Part shown: positions 7,128 through 15,245 of the stretch, piece by piece | Layout: each line of letters begins with the position of its first letter | Numbering within the stretch: position 1 is the stretch's first letter | Origin: Holosporales bacterium | GTDB taxonomy: Bacteria; Pseudomonadota; Alphaproteobacteria; RUG11792 | DNA length: 17,176 nucleotides | NCBI GenBank assembly: GCA_031267075.1 | Contig: JAIRZU010000023.1 | Location: 1-17,176 of the forward strand | Direction: 5' to 3' | Program-made: the position numbers and the translations under genes | Notes under the pieces: generated by a model | Told to the model about the DNA's origin: nothing | Seen by the model: only the letters and a program-made list of their open reading frames with translations | The model's database searches: none

Positions 7128-7307
7128 AAACACCGGATGCGCCCCCAATTGGGCAGCTAAATGATGCACACCTGATAGTCAGTTTATCAACATTCTCTAC
7201 GCATTGGAAGAGAAAACAAAAACCTGTTTAGGAAAGGAGATGTGACGGCTGGAAGGCGGTGGGGATAGTGGGATTAAACCCACCACCAATGCGGAGTAGC
7301 TCTGTTC
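7128..7307. other. Gap between phase-variable gene 2 and rpsA, with a 3' element shared with gene 3
   Basis: Bases 7273-7302 resemble 15974-16002 downstream of gene 3: both read as attaa, then ccaccaccaa, then gagtagctc on the plus strand, with few differences. A 5-bp hairpin gtggg-attaaa-cccac lies at 7268-7283 but lacks a T run, so it is a weak terminator candidate for gene 2. The rpsA promoter must be in the lower half of this gap; I could not identify it confidently. Confidence 0.5.
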
Positions 7308-8337
7308 TTACGCTGGATCCTCTGCAGCTCCATCCGTATCGGTTTGTGGAGTGGGCTCTCTCTGGTATGTGATGTAGGCGCCAGCCCACATTGTACCCAT
7401 GGTGGCTTGATACACGCAGTTTATCACCGTGAAGACTGTGGCCGCCTTGGATCGTTGTGCACCTGTGGGACCATTTGGGCCATATTGTAGATTTGTTCCA
7501 AGGTGTGTATTGATGTCCGTGTAGTGACTTGGAAGCGCTTGGGAGATAGTGTTGCTTGACGCTACCATGGCGAGTTCATGTATTGGGTATTGGGTTATTT
7601 CGTCTGCTATCGCATCATCGGTTATGCGGGCAACCTCTGAGGCAGCCATTATGGAAGGTATCGTCATTGGGGCGGATAATGTTGTGTATCCCCCTCCATT
7701 GTCATTTGCGTATGGGATGGTTTCATTGCGGTCGCCCTCAATTGTGACTACGCATAGGGGACGCGGGTTGGGTGGTATATTAACTGCAGTGGCGTACGTA
7801 TGGATGTACATGTTCCCGGTAGTAGAGGGGTTGGTCTTTGCCCTCCAGCGCCATCTGCTTCTGATTTTTTGTACGGATGTGTTCCAATCTGACTCGTCCA
7901 ATTGTCTGTGGATTATCCTCTCAATCACGATTCTCATGTATTCGGGTTGCGGTATAGTGTTGTACAATTCTGCCACAAACTGCATCGCACCGTGGTATAG
8001 CCATTGTTGATGGGTGAATAGGAATAATCCTGTAGGGGCTTGGGCTTTCACTGCACCTGGTCCTGTTCCACTTGCTTCTACCGCTGGGTGGCCCAGTAGC
8101 TCCTTGTAGACTGCCATCTCCTGTTTGAGTTTGTCTATTGCACTGAGCGCAGTCTCATGCTTTTGTTTGAGTTCGTTTATCTCACGGTATATCCCAGTAC
8201 CTCCAACTGGTACTGCCTCTCCACCTCTCTCAACTACAGGACTCTCTCTCTCTCTCTAGAACTCTGCGGCTTCCATACACCTCTGCTATGCCTGTAACAC
8301 ATAGTGCTACCGTTAAACCTACCAATTTGCTTTTCAT
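7308..8337 (-). CDS. Phase-variable exported coiled-coil protein 2 (OFF as sequenced, CT8)
   Basis: The ATG at 8337 follows GGGGAGGA and encodes a signal peptide almost identical to the other members (MKSKLVGLTVALCVTGIAEV, then YGS). The eight-unit AG tract places this frame on a TGA at 8230-8232, after 35 residues. The body frame is open from the tract to the TAA at 7308-7310 and would join at 6 or 9 units (341 or 343 residues). In the ON form, residues about 51-83 are a coiled coil starting YREINELKQKHETALSAIDK and ending in LLGHP. The rest is a diverged domain of unknown family ending GAAEDPA. An internal ATG at 8117 has AGGAG directly abutting it, too close to be a good start, and would cut off the leader. 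It is divergent from the secreted orphan at 8712. Confidence 0.75.
8242..8257 (-). repeat. CT dinucleotide tract, 8 units, in phase-variable gene 2
   Basis: Eight CT units (AG on the coding strand) directly follow the signal peptide codons. Adding one unit or losing two would join the leader to the 7308 frame. With nine units the junction would read LERERESPVVERGGE. Confidence 0.92.
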
Positions 8338-8424
8338 GTTTTCCTCCCCTTAGAGGATATAAGATTCTATAAGTAGGTTAGCATGTGAAGGATTAAAAAA
8401 TAGTTAACGGAAGAGATTATTTTT
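8338..8424 (-). promoter_or_regulatory. Conserved family promoter region and ribosome-binding site, copy 2
   Basis: It is homologous to the block upstream of gene 1: the same GGGGAGGA ribosome-binding site, the same possible -10 TATAGA (plus 8366-8371), and the same 19-base distance to the AT-rich element at 8392-8424 containing taaaaaatagttaac. The outer base of the left repeat arm differs (attaa instead of gttaa), so the dyad is imperfect here. Confidence 0.45.
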
Positions 8425-8711
8425 CACATGGGCGTAAAAATAGTTTGCGTCTCAGGGACTGACTATCTTACCGTAAATGCATATGCAGCTACTTGATAGT
8501 AGCACACATCCCAAACCTCCCTATGTAGTGTTTTGTGTCACTGTTATCCTGTCTCCAGATTCTGGATTCACCATATTTTACAAAGTGATCTCCACCACAT
8601 CCCAGTGAGATACCAGTGCTTGTCATAGTAAAAAATATCATTGACACATAGCCAATACATGATACAATATGTTCTGTGCTGTACAACCAAAGATCGGCAA
8701 AGGACGATAGA
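8425..8711 (+). promoter_or_regulatory. Divergent intergenic region with a strong sigma-70-like promoter for the 8712 gene
   Basis: The clearest promoter in the window is TTGACA at 8641-8646 and TACAAT at 8663-8668, separated by 16 bases. AAAGGA at 8698-8703 is the ribosome-binding site for the ATG at 8712. The predicted 5' leader is about 35-40 bases. From 8425 to 8640 I see no gene or RNA I recognise; several overlapping minus-strand frames there look like noise. Confidence 0.6.
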
Positions 8712-9374
8712 ATGAAGATACTGAAAGCAACGTTCGCCATGGTGATGGTAACCATGGTGTGCCAAGGGGCCAAAATCGCGGAACACCCGGGAGTGCCACC
8801 GAGCTCAGGCACAACATCAATGCTCGCTCTAGGATCAGCGAGCGCCACAAGCCAGGGTACCCCCAGTGAACAACTGACCACCACCGACACTCGCTTCGGG
8901 GACGCTGGAGAACAGACCAGAACGTGGAATGCAGACGATGTGCTGGTGCGAGCTACTACCGGTTTCCTCTGTAAAACCGTGAACACAGTCATGGACGAAT
9001 CGCTCGCGAACTGGTGCCGCAAGGGAATTGGCGTCGACAGACCCCGTATGAACGCCGAACAGATAAAGGGCGACATAGAAACGGGGCTCGGGCGAGTGCG
9101 AGCAGAGCCGGAGAGAAGGCAAGGGAGCGCCTCGGACGACGACGTAGCCGGCCTGATGCTGAGTGCGTATGGTCTAGCTGACCGTAGCACGCTAGAGTGG
9201 ATCAGCAGTGGCATAAGGCCAAGACTCAACTCCTCACACCACCTTCACTCACTGCCAGAGATACCGAGCGAAATAATCGCCAAAGCACCCCGTGATCTCG
9301 ACTACGGGCTCGAGGAGACGTACATCACGGAGTTTGAGCAGATGGGCAGAGGGAGAGAGGAGGTACAGGCATAA
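8712..9374 (+). CDS. Secreted hypothetical protein
   Basis: The 220-residue product starts with a signal peptide, MKILKATFAMVMVTMVCQG, at an ATG with AAAGGA eight bases upstream. An earlier in-frame codon at 8676 overlaps the promoter region and is rejected. The mature part is hydrophilic and charged, rich in Ser/Thr in its first quarter, then Arg/Glu-rich (GLGRVRAEPERRQGSASDDD). It has two cysteines after the signal (FLCKTV and NWCRKG), which could pair. I recognise no domain. It is one of the few plus-strand genes here, is divergent from phase-variable gene 2 and convergent with the PBP5-like gene. A lineage-specific secreted protein or effector is likely, but no function can be assigned. 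Confidence 0.75.
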   Translation: MKILKATFAMVMVTMVCQGAKIAEHPGVPPSSGTTSMLALGSASATSQGTPSEQLTTTDTRFGDAGEQTRTWNADDVLVRATTGFLCKTVNTVMDESLANWCRKGIGVDRPRMNAEQIKGDIETGLGRVRAEPERRQGSASDDDVAGLMLSAYGLADRSTLEWISSGIRPRLNSSHHLHSLPEIPSEIIAKAPRDLDYGLEETYITEFEQMGRGREEVQA

Positions 9375-9447
9375 GGAAGCCTGCAAGAGCAAGCCAAGCG
9401 CCCTTCACCAGACGCCAGCGCCTCCCCTGAGTAGAGTAGATGGACAG

Positions 9448-10311
9448 CTACGAGGAAGCAGGTGAAACTCTATTCGCGGAGGGGCCGAAGATGGCGTACT
9501 TTAGAGAGTCGGAGATAGTCTTCAGGAGCCCGGCTTTCTCAACGCCATGCTGTGCATGTAACGACTTCGTGAGTGGCTTCTGAAACGTCGGAGTTGTGTA
9601 CTGTACCGAGCCAACGATATCCCCCTCCATAGTAGGAGCTGCTATGGCGATTCTGTACTTGATAGTCCTACTTATCTCGTTCGTCACTTTTTCCGACAGC
9701 AGGAGTTTCTGCGATTTCGGAACTGATGCATTTATCGCATTTCGCACTCCGTAGAACACTGGAATCTCAACTGTCGCATCGGTGTCGTATGTCACATCAA
9801 ATACGTAAAACTGATCTAGCCATTTGGCAATCGATTGAGCTTTGGTGATGGCATCCTCCTTTGAACGAGCCCAGCAGACGGCTCCAACGAACTCACACAT
9901 ATTCTTGTTTTTGTACCGAAAGACACAACCCACTCGTGATGGTAAGTTAGCTTGCGAAGCTTCAAAGAAATATATGCTGAGCTTCCCATGAGTTTCGATA
10001 CTAGAGCTACCTGGGAAACGACCGAAACTACGACACAGATCATAGAGTGTAGCCTCGTACATTATGCTATCAGATTGCATCGCACATTGCAAGGCCTGTG
10101 TGGAATTACTCTCATGAACGACGAGGCCCAAGTCGCCGCTGACTATGATGAAGTGCGAAGCAGCCACACTCGGAAACGTACATCCCAGTTTCTGTGCTAT
10201 AGGGAGTTGCGATGTGTCGAACTCATCTGATACTATAGAGGTGACAGCTCCCCAGCAGTGCGACATGAATGCCAGAGCGAGAGCTGCTACTAAACTGCTT
10301 GCCTTACTCAC
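9448..10311 (-). CDS. Degenerate D-alanyl-D-alanine carboxypeptidase (PBP5/DacC-like) without catalytic motifs
   Basis: From the GTG at 10311 the 287-residue product has a signal peptide (SLVAALALAFMSHCWGA). About residues 45-95 align by eye with the N-terminal strands of PBP5 (SHFIIVSGDLGLVVHES corresponds to the usual 'A-x-x-D-x-x-S/T-G-K-V-L-x-E-x-N'). GCVFRYKNKNMCEFVGAVCW followed by KAQSIAKWL matches the end of the peptidase domain, and the remainder matches the beta-rich C-terminal domain, ending HGVEKAGLLKTISDSLKYAI. The active-site Ser-x-x-Lys is replaced (QSDS), no Lys-Thr-Gly is present, and about 100 residues of the catalytic core are missing. It should therefore not be an active carboxypeptidase. 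It is last in the rpsD operon. A TTG at 10317 overlapping the MFS stop is an alternative start. Confidence 0.75.
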   Translation of the reverse strand: MSKASSLVAALALAFMSHCWGAVTSIVSDEFDTSQLPIAQKLGCTFPSVAASHFIIVSGDLGLVVHESNSTQALQCAMQSDSIMYEATLYDLCRSFGRFPGSSSIETHGKLSIYFFEASQANLPSRVGCVFRYKNKNMCEFVGAVCWARSKEDAITKAQSIAKWLDQFYVFDVTYDTDATVEIPVFYGVRNAINASVPKSQKLLLSEKVTNEISRTIKYRIAIAAPTMEGDIVGSVQYTTPTFQKPLTKSLHAQHGVEKAGLLKTISDSLKYAIFGPSANRVSPASS

Positions 10312-11560
10312 GTTCAAGGTGAATGGTTTCTTTAAGGAAGCACGACATAATACAGGCTACGATCATGAAAGCTGGAATCACGAGAAGCGCCTTGTTGTAG
10401 CAAGCGATATCATATACTCTGACTCCGCCTTCCCCAATGGTATTGTTCCAGAAGCGGTCCAAGATGATGCCAACCGTTGGCTGGAATATCGAGCCGATCA
10501 GCATCACTATGCAGTTGGCAAAGGCTACTGTCGTTCCGGCAATTTCAGGCGATGTGTTGTTCTTAGCGCATGTGAAGTTTATGACCTGCGCTCCCGTCAT
10601 GAACCCAATCCCAAACACACACAGGAGGGCCTGGTAGAATTGCGGAGTGATGAGGATGAGGCAGAAGAACAATATGGCTGTCCCTAGGGAGTAGCCTCTG
10701 ATGACGCGGACGTAGCTTCGGAGCTTCCTGGCCTGCAGGGCGATGATGATGCTCCCAATTGCTACTCCAGCAAATACGCTTGCAGCTGCCCATGAGGCGC
10801 GCTCGTTGTTAATCCCGTACTTCACCATGAAGAATGGTACGACCCAAAGCTCTGCAAATGCCGAGATAGCGAGGTACATGAAGCCTGAGATGATGCTCGA
10901 TAAAACCACCTGACCGTTCTTTATGAGGCTTGCGATATCAGTGATAAAAGATCTCTCCCTTGTGTTGGTAGAAGTGCTACCTTGGTTCCGCCCCCTTGCA
11001 TTCGGTATGAAGATGAAGGCTAGTACTGTGATGATGACGCCGAGCCAGGCGAGGTTATGCATAGTGCTTCTCCAGCCGATGCTATTCACGGACGTCGCAA
11101 CTGGGTAGCCACCTAGTAAGCCTCCGACTGTCCCCATCATATTTGTGATTCCGGCTAAGATCACGAAGTACCCCTTTGGGAACATGTCGGCAATTATCTG
11201 TAGGCAACCTATGAATGCGCAGGCTGAGCCCGCTCCTATCACAAATCTTCCAATCTGGGCTGTACCAATGTCGTTTGCCCAAGAGACCGCCGCAGTACCG
11301 GATACACATAACAGTGCCGAGAGGCCGATGAGATTACGTGGCCCAAGCTTATCAAGCATAATCCCACATGGTAGCTGCAGGATGGTGTATGAGTAGTAGT
11401 AGCATGAGACCAAGACTCCCAATGTCGTAGAGGTTGTTCCGAATGACTCGGTTAACCCCTCCGTCATCACACTCGGTGCCACCCTCAGGATCAGTTCGTA
11501 TAGGTAGAACATAGTGGCGACTATCCACGCCGCCCAGGATCTCGTACTGCTTACGCTCAT
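10304..11560 (-). CDS. Major facilitator superfamily transporter
   Basis: The 418-residue integral membrane protein has about twelve hydrophobic segments in two halves, split by a polar loop (NARGRNQGSTSTNTRERSF) near residues 190-210. The MFS signature between helices 2 and 3 is recognisable as GIMLDKLGPRNLIG, and the first helix carries WIVATMFYLYELILRVAPSV, typical of the rickettsial MFS group. I cannot assign a substrate. The ATG at 11560 lies seven bases after the holB stop, and a TTG one codon upstream is possible. The 3' end overlaps the start of the PBP5-like gene, so translation is probably coupled. Confidence 0.88.
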   Translation of the reverse strand: MSVSSTRSWAAWIVATMFYLYELILRVAPSVMTEGLTESFGTTSTTLGVLVSCYYYSYTILQLPCGIMLDKLGPRNLIGLSALLCVSGTAAVSWANDIGTAQIGRFVIGAGSACAFIGCLQIIADMFPKGYFVILAGITNMMGTVGGLLGGYPVATSVNSIGWRSTMHNLAWLGVIITVLAFIFIPNARGRNQGSTSTNTRERSFITDIASLIKNGQVVLSSIISGFMYLAISAFAELWVVPFFMVKYGINNERASWAAASVFAGVAIGSIIIALQARKLRSYVRVIRGYSLGTAILFFCLILITPQFYQALLCVFGIGFMTGAQVINFTCAKNNTSPEIAGTTVAFANCIVMLIGSIFQPTVGIILDRFWNNTIGEGGVRVYDIACYNKALLVIPAFMIVACIMSCFLKETIHLERE

Positions 11561-11567
11561 CAAAATT

Positions 11568-12368
11568 CTATGAATCCGCTATGCTGCTACCGTGATTGTA
11601 ACACATTAAGATTCCACATGCTGCTACTATCGCGGCCTGCTTATCTGGGGACGTCTTACTCGCAATGGATGTGAATCTGTGCAGCCTCAGCGTGGCGTTG
11701 GCAATATCGGCATCACAAGTCTTGAAGCACATAAATGAGCAGTATGCCGATAGCACATCGAGAAGATCAATCATATGGTCTGCGTTCTGCTTTGCAAAGC
11801 CGATAACGTTTTTACACCCCGCCGTGAGGAAGGCAACCGTCGCATCTATGATTGCGCCATCCACTTGCTTCAGCTTAGAGCGCACGTATTCCACAGGGTC
11901 CGAAAAGCTAGACATAGCGCAATCCGCCCTTACCACCTTCTTCAAGCATCTCGATCTGACGGTTGGAAGCATCGCAAACAGCCTCGTCGTTGTTAGGATG
12001 ATAGCGGAGTTCTCTGGCGGTTCCTCCAGTATCTTAAGGAGCGCGTTAGCTGCATTCCTCGACATGCAATCAGCATCTTCCACCAGCACCACGGTTCTGC
12101 CATCAATGTACTGCTTCTTCGATAGGAACTCTATGATCGTCCTTGTATCATCTACTGGGATTTCGTTCTTTCCATCTGCCTTTTTAATGCTGAGGAAGTT
12201 AGGGTATGTGTTTGCAAAAATGTGCCTCCTCACCTCCTCTGCCGAGATACTGGAGCAGCCTGAGCATGCATACGACAGCAGCATGTCATACGCTGCATCG
12301 TGGACTGCATCGCTATCAGTTCCATGTACTATAACTCCGGCATCTGCCGGTTGTATCATTGCAGACAT
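11568..12368 (-). CDS. holB: DNA polymerase III delta' subunit
   Basis: Delta' is part of the clamp-loader complex in replication. The 266-residue product shows the AAA+ core of the family: VVLVEDADCMSRNAANALLK, then ILEEPPENSAIILTTT, and the arginine-finger-type motif TVRSRC. The P-loop is lost (VHGTDSDAVHDA where Gly-Lys-Ser/Thr would be), as is usual for delta', which does not hydrolyse ATP. I start at the ATG at 12368. A second ATG at 12359 overlaps the upstream stop as ATGA and would give translational coupling; it is equally plausible. The frame runs back to 12464, but those residues overlap the heparinase-like gene and look unrelated. Confidence 0.9.
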   Translation of the reverse strand: MSAMIQPADAGVIVHGTDSDAVHDAAYDMLLSYACSGCSSISAEEVRRHIFANTYPNFLSIKKADGKNEIPVDDTRTIIEFLSKKQYIDGRTVVLVEDADCMSRNAANALLKILEEPPENSAIILTTTRLFAMLPTVRSRCLKKVVRADCAMSSFSDPVEYVRSKLKQVDGAIIDATVAFLTAGCKNVIGFAKQNADHMIDLLDVLSAYCSFMCFKTCDADIANATLRLHRFTSIASKTSPDKQAAIVAACGILMCYNHGSSIADS

Positions 12369-13939
12369 TCTATTGACCACTTCATTTCTAACGCAACTCC
12401 TCCGCTTACTGGGATCCAGATCTCTATCGAGGGGTATGCTGTTTTTGCCTCGGTTGTCACACACACGACGCCCTCAGCAGAATACGTAAACATATACTCA
12501 GACGCACCGACACTCAGAAGCATGCTCCTCTTATTGATACTTTTTATATCAACTCCGCTCTCAAACACAAGCCTAAAGCACGCATCCATCCTTACCGAAA
12601 CCAGGATGAAATCGATGCAATCAAGGCGCTGCCCGTTTAGAGCAAGCTCAATTTCCCTCCTCATGGCGAGGTTAAAAAACTTGTTTGGAAATTGCGTTTC
12701 ACCTTCAAAGAGTAGACCCTTCTCAGTTACGGATCTCTTTGTGAAGCTCCTAGCATCAGGCCCAATCCTTGTTCGAAACCCATTGTAAATCACCGAGATA
12801 TCCGATCTGTTCAGTAATCTGTCGGAGCCGAAGCTGGCCTCAAAATCAAAGATGTTGATACCTGGCTCAGAGAGACTATTGAAATATGACCGTATCATCC
12901 TGGGCTTCGTGTTGATTATGATAGTCGACTTCTTGGTCTCCAGCTTGTCGAACCCAACCGGATTCCCAACTCCGTTTCCAATCTCAACTACAGATAACGC
13001 GGTATCGACCATGTGGCGATCTGGTACGAATTGAGATTCACGTTCTGTGCCACTATCACCGGAGTGCCGCGAGATGCTTCCATCGCATAGCCTGAAGAAC
13101 CTGACGATATACGCCATCTTGGATATGACGTTCACAAACTCATCTCCAAAGACATCTGCGACCGCCCCCTTCGCGATGAACCTTATTTCGAGAAGACTTC
13201 GAAAGATGTGGAAGTGATCTATAGGGGAGCCTGTTATGAACATCCCACCATCATCGAGGCAAGCACCTATTATCTCTCTTACCTCATGCAGTGCCCTCAT
13301 GATCTTCCTGTGCTGATTCGTCTTCATTGAGCAGTAGCAGTAAATGAGCGCTTTGATTGCGATCAGCTTTGAGTACGGATCTACCTCGGCAGCGTAGCAT
13401 TTCTGGAGATGTGAAAAGTGCTCCGATAGCGATGATAGTACGCTCATCTGAAATTTATCGTTCGCCCCAGATGCGAAGAACTGGTACGATAAAATCCAAT
13501 TGACTATCCTCTCGCCCACTGTAGCATTGTCCCATGATTCCGGTTCGAGCCAAAAACCTCTCGTCGTCCTATAGCCATTTATGAAGAGCAGAATCATATT
13601 CCTGACGTACTTGCGGCTGCTGTTTCCACCCACCACCTGCGCGTCTCGAATCCACTGGAAGCTGGTTACATACCTCGTATTTTTCTTATTTGAAAGAGGT
13701 CTGTTGAGGATCGTATCAAGCATATTGAGTGGCTCGCTGTCGCCGCAGACCGTGAAGCTACAGTCGAGTATCGCTCTACCTGTCTTCGGATTCCCAGCCC
13801 ATGGATCCGTTATGAACTTATCAACGTCGAACGCACCATGCGACCTATCCAATGAAAATCTATAAAATGTACTTCTCTTGATGAGCGAGACCCTGTAGAA
13901 ATGCAAGGTGTCTATGGCTCTCTTTACGCTCCACCGCAT
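12356..13939 (-). CDS. Heparinase II/III-like protein
   Basis: The 527-residue product resembles the heparinase II/III-like proteins common in Alphaproteobacteria. These have an N-terminal alpha/alpha toroid and a C-terminal beta-sheet domain of the polysaccharide-lyase type. The sequence has the family's opening blocks (DPWAGNPKTGRAILDCSF, SFQWIRDAQVVGG, then WDNATVGERIVNWILSYQFF) and the DDGGMFITGSPIDHFHIFRS region where the lyase active site is expected. There is no signal peptide, so a cytoplasmic site is indicated. The true substrate is not established; a wall or cell-surface sugar polymer is a guess. It overlaps rpe by 16 bases upstream and abuts holB downstream, so it belongs to the operon. 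Confidence 0.8.
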   Translation of the reverse strand: MRWSVKRAIDTLHFYRVSLIKRSTFYRFSLDRSHGAFDVDKFITDPWAGNPKTGRAILDCSFTVCGDSEPLNMLDTILNRPLSNKKNTRYVTSFQWIRDAQVVGGNSSRKYVRNMILLFINGYRTTRGFWLEPESWDNATVGERIVNWILSYQFFASGANDKFQMSVLSSLSEHFSHLQKCYAAEVDPYSKLIAIKALIYCYCSMKTNQHRKIMRALHEVREIIGACLDDGGMFITGSPIDHFHIFRSLLEIRFIAKGAVADVFGDEFVNVISKMAYIVRFFRLCDGSISRHSGDSGTERESQFVPDRHMVDTALSVVEIGNGVGNPVGFDKLETKKSTIIINTKPRMIRSYFNSLSEPGINIFDFEASFGSDRLLNRSDISVIYNGFRTRIGPDARSFTKRSVTEKGLLFEGETQFPNKFFNLAMRREIELALNGQRLDCIDFILVSVRMDACFRLVFESGVDIKSINKRSMLLSVGASEYMFTYSAEGVVCVTTEAKTAYPSIEIWIPVSGGVALEMKWSIECLQ

Positions 13940-14583
13940 AGTATTTTTATTTTCTCTCTCAAGCTATCTAGTTTGCTCTCGGAGTAGCCACTAAACAAAT
14001 AGCTACCTACCATTAGTATATCAGCTTCCTTTTGCTTTACAAGGCCAACCGTGTTATCATTGATTCCGCCATCGATTGCGACCAACAAACCTCCCCCGAT
14101 TTGCTTGAGGCTATCAATTTTGTGGAGCACTCCATAGTCCATGGTCTGTCCTCCGAAGCCTGGCTCCACACCCATAACAACTACCAAATCCAACTCCTCC
14201 ACATAGCTTTCAATTTTGGAAACTTCTGTCGAGGGATTGAGGGCTAGCCCAACACCTGCGCCTGCACACTTGATCATATCTAAAACAGCAGGGAGGCTTT
14301 CATCTATTTCGTAATGAACCGCTACACTTTCAACGCCACAGCAGGTGACCATACCTATTAGGCTCGATGGCTCTCTAACCATCAGATGCACTGAAACAGG
14401 AAGCTTTGTGACCCTACAAACATGCCTCACAAAATCAGGCCCAAATGCGATGTTAGGAACAAACCTCCCATCCATTATATCTATGTGAAGCCCGTCTACC
14501 CCTGCCTCTTCAAGCGCGTGTATCTCCGCCTCGACATTCAGAAGATCACATGCCAGCAGAGATGCGTATACCTTCACGATCAA
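13924..14583 (-). CDS. rpe: Ribulose-phosphate 3-epimerase
   Basis: Rpe interconverts ribulose 5-phosphate and xylulose 5-phosphate in the non-oxidative pentose phosphate pathway. The 219-residue TIM barrel has the expected catalytic and metal residues: GLHIDIMDGRFVPN (His, Asp, Met), SVHLMV (second His), VMGVEPGFGGQ at the phosphate-binding loop, and AIDGGI with the second catalytic Asp. The start is either the TTG at 14583, which overlaps the lolA stop as TTGA and has AGG at good distance, or the GTG at 14577. It overlaps the next gene by 16 bases. Confidence 0.95.
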   Translation of the reverse strand: MIVKVYASLLACDLLNVEAEIHALEEAGVDGLHIDIMDGRFVPNIAFGPDFVRHVCRVTKLPVSVHLMVREPSSLIGMVTCCGVESVAVHYEIDESLPAVLDMIKCAGAGVGLALNPSTEVSKIESYVEELDLVVVMGVEPGFGGQTMDYGVLHKIDSLKQIGGGLLVAIDGGINDNTVGLVKQKEADILMVGSYLFSGYSESKLDSLREKIKILCGGA

Positions 14584-15245
14584 CTAGGCCTATGTATGCT
14601 GAACGTCTTGTTTGGGATCTGCTTACTATCTCCGATCCTCAGCGTAGACTTATCGAATGTGAATGTCGTTCGAGCATCACCATTAACCACGATCCATTCC
14701 TCCAGGCAATCTATGTTCCCACTCTTCGCATACTTCGAGAAAGTTACAATTAAATGTGAGCCGCCGCATCCGGCTGGAACAAGGATCTTCAGCTTCAGCT
14801 TGGACTTTGAATTCTCGATAACACTTACCTCATCAGGTGAGGGCTTCAGTGTGCCGGTCAGCATGGAGTAAACCGGTATCCTCTCGGCGCTGTAGTTATG
14901 CTCCCTTCCGGTTTCCTGATCCACAACGATACATCTCTTATCTATGATGAGTATCTCCTGCCTTATGCCGGAGGTGTAGGTTATCTTGATCTTCAATCCG
15001 CTCTTATCACGAAGGAGCCAGAGCTTCCCGTGATACACCCTCTCATCAGCCCCAGTCTGAGTAAACTCTGATACAAGGCATGAAACATTCTTAAAGTACG
15101 AAACTGCCTGATCTACAAGAGAGGACTCCTCTTTGTTAACAGGAGCATCCTTACCCTGACCACAACTATCAGCACCAGCGCATGCCGCGATAAAAACTAA
15201 CAATGCATCTCTGCAGCGGCGAAGTGCCAGCGCCACGTATATCAC
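14580..15245 (-). CDS. lolA: Outer membrane lipoprotein carrier LolA
   Basis: LolA ferries lipoproteins through the periplasm to the outer membrane. The 221-residue product has an N-terminal hydrophobic export segment (ALLVFIAACAGADSCG). It continues with the LolA core: VSYFKNVSCLVSEFTQTGAD, then GKLWLLRDKSGLKIKITYTS, IDKRCIVVDQETGRE, and the C-terminal IPNKTFSIHRP, which is close to the family's closing F-(R/S)-I-x-x-P. The GTG start shares its first base with the rpsD stop (TAGTG), so translation is likely coupled. An rpsD-lolA-rpe order within an operon links envelope biogenesis to ribosome supply here. Confidence 0.88.
   Translation of the reverse strand: MIYVALALRRCRDALLVFIAACAGADSCGQGKDAPVNKEESSLVDQAVSYFKNVSCLVSEFTQTGADERVYHGKLWLLRDKSGLKIKITYTSGIRQEILIIDKRCIVVDQETGREHNYSAERIPVYSMLTGTLKPSPDEVSVIENSKSKLKLKILVPAGCGGSHLIVTFSKYAKSGNIDCLEEWIVVNGDARTTFTFDKSTLRIGDSKQIPNKTFSIHRPS

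Noticed and set aside
6253..7164. Long plus-strand open frame opposite rpsA.
   Set aside because: Antisense shadow of the S1 repeats, with biased composition and no recognisable domain.
7268..7283. Hairpin gtggg-N6-cccac as a terminator of gene 2.
   Set aside because: Only five base pairs and no following T tract. It also overlaps the element shared with gene 3, so its meaning is unclear.
8489..9229. Minus-strand open frame opposite the secreted orphan.
   Set aside because: The plus strand has promoter, ribosome-binding site and signal peptide; the minus frame has none of these.
11665..12489. Plus-strand open frame opposite holB.
   Set aside because: The minus strand clearly encodes delta' with family motifs; the opposite frame is a shadow.
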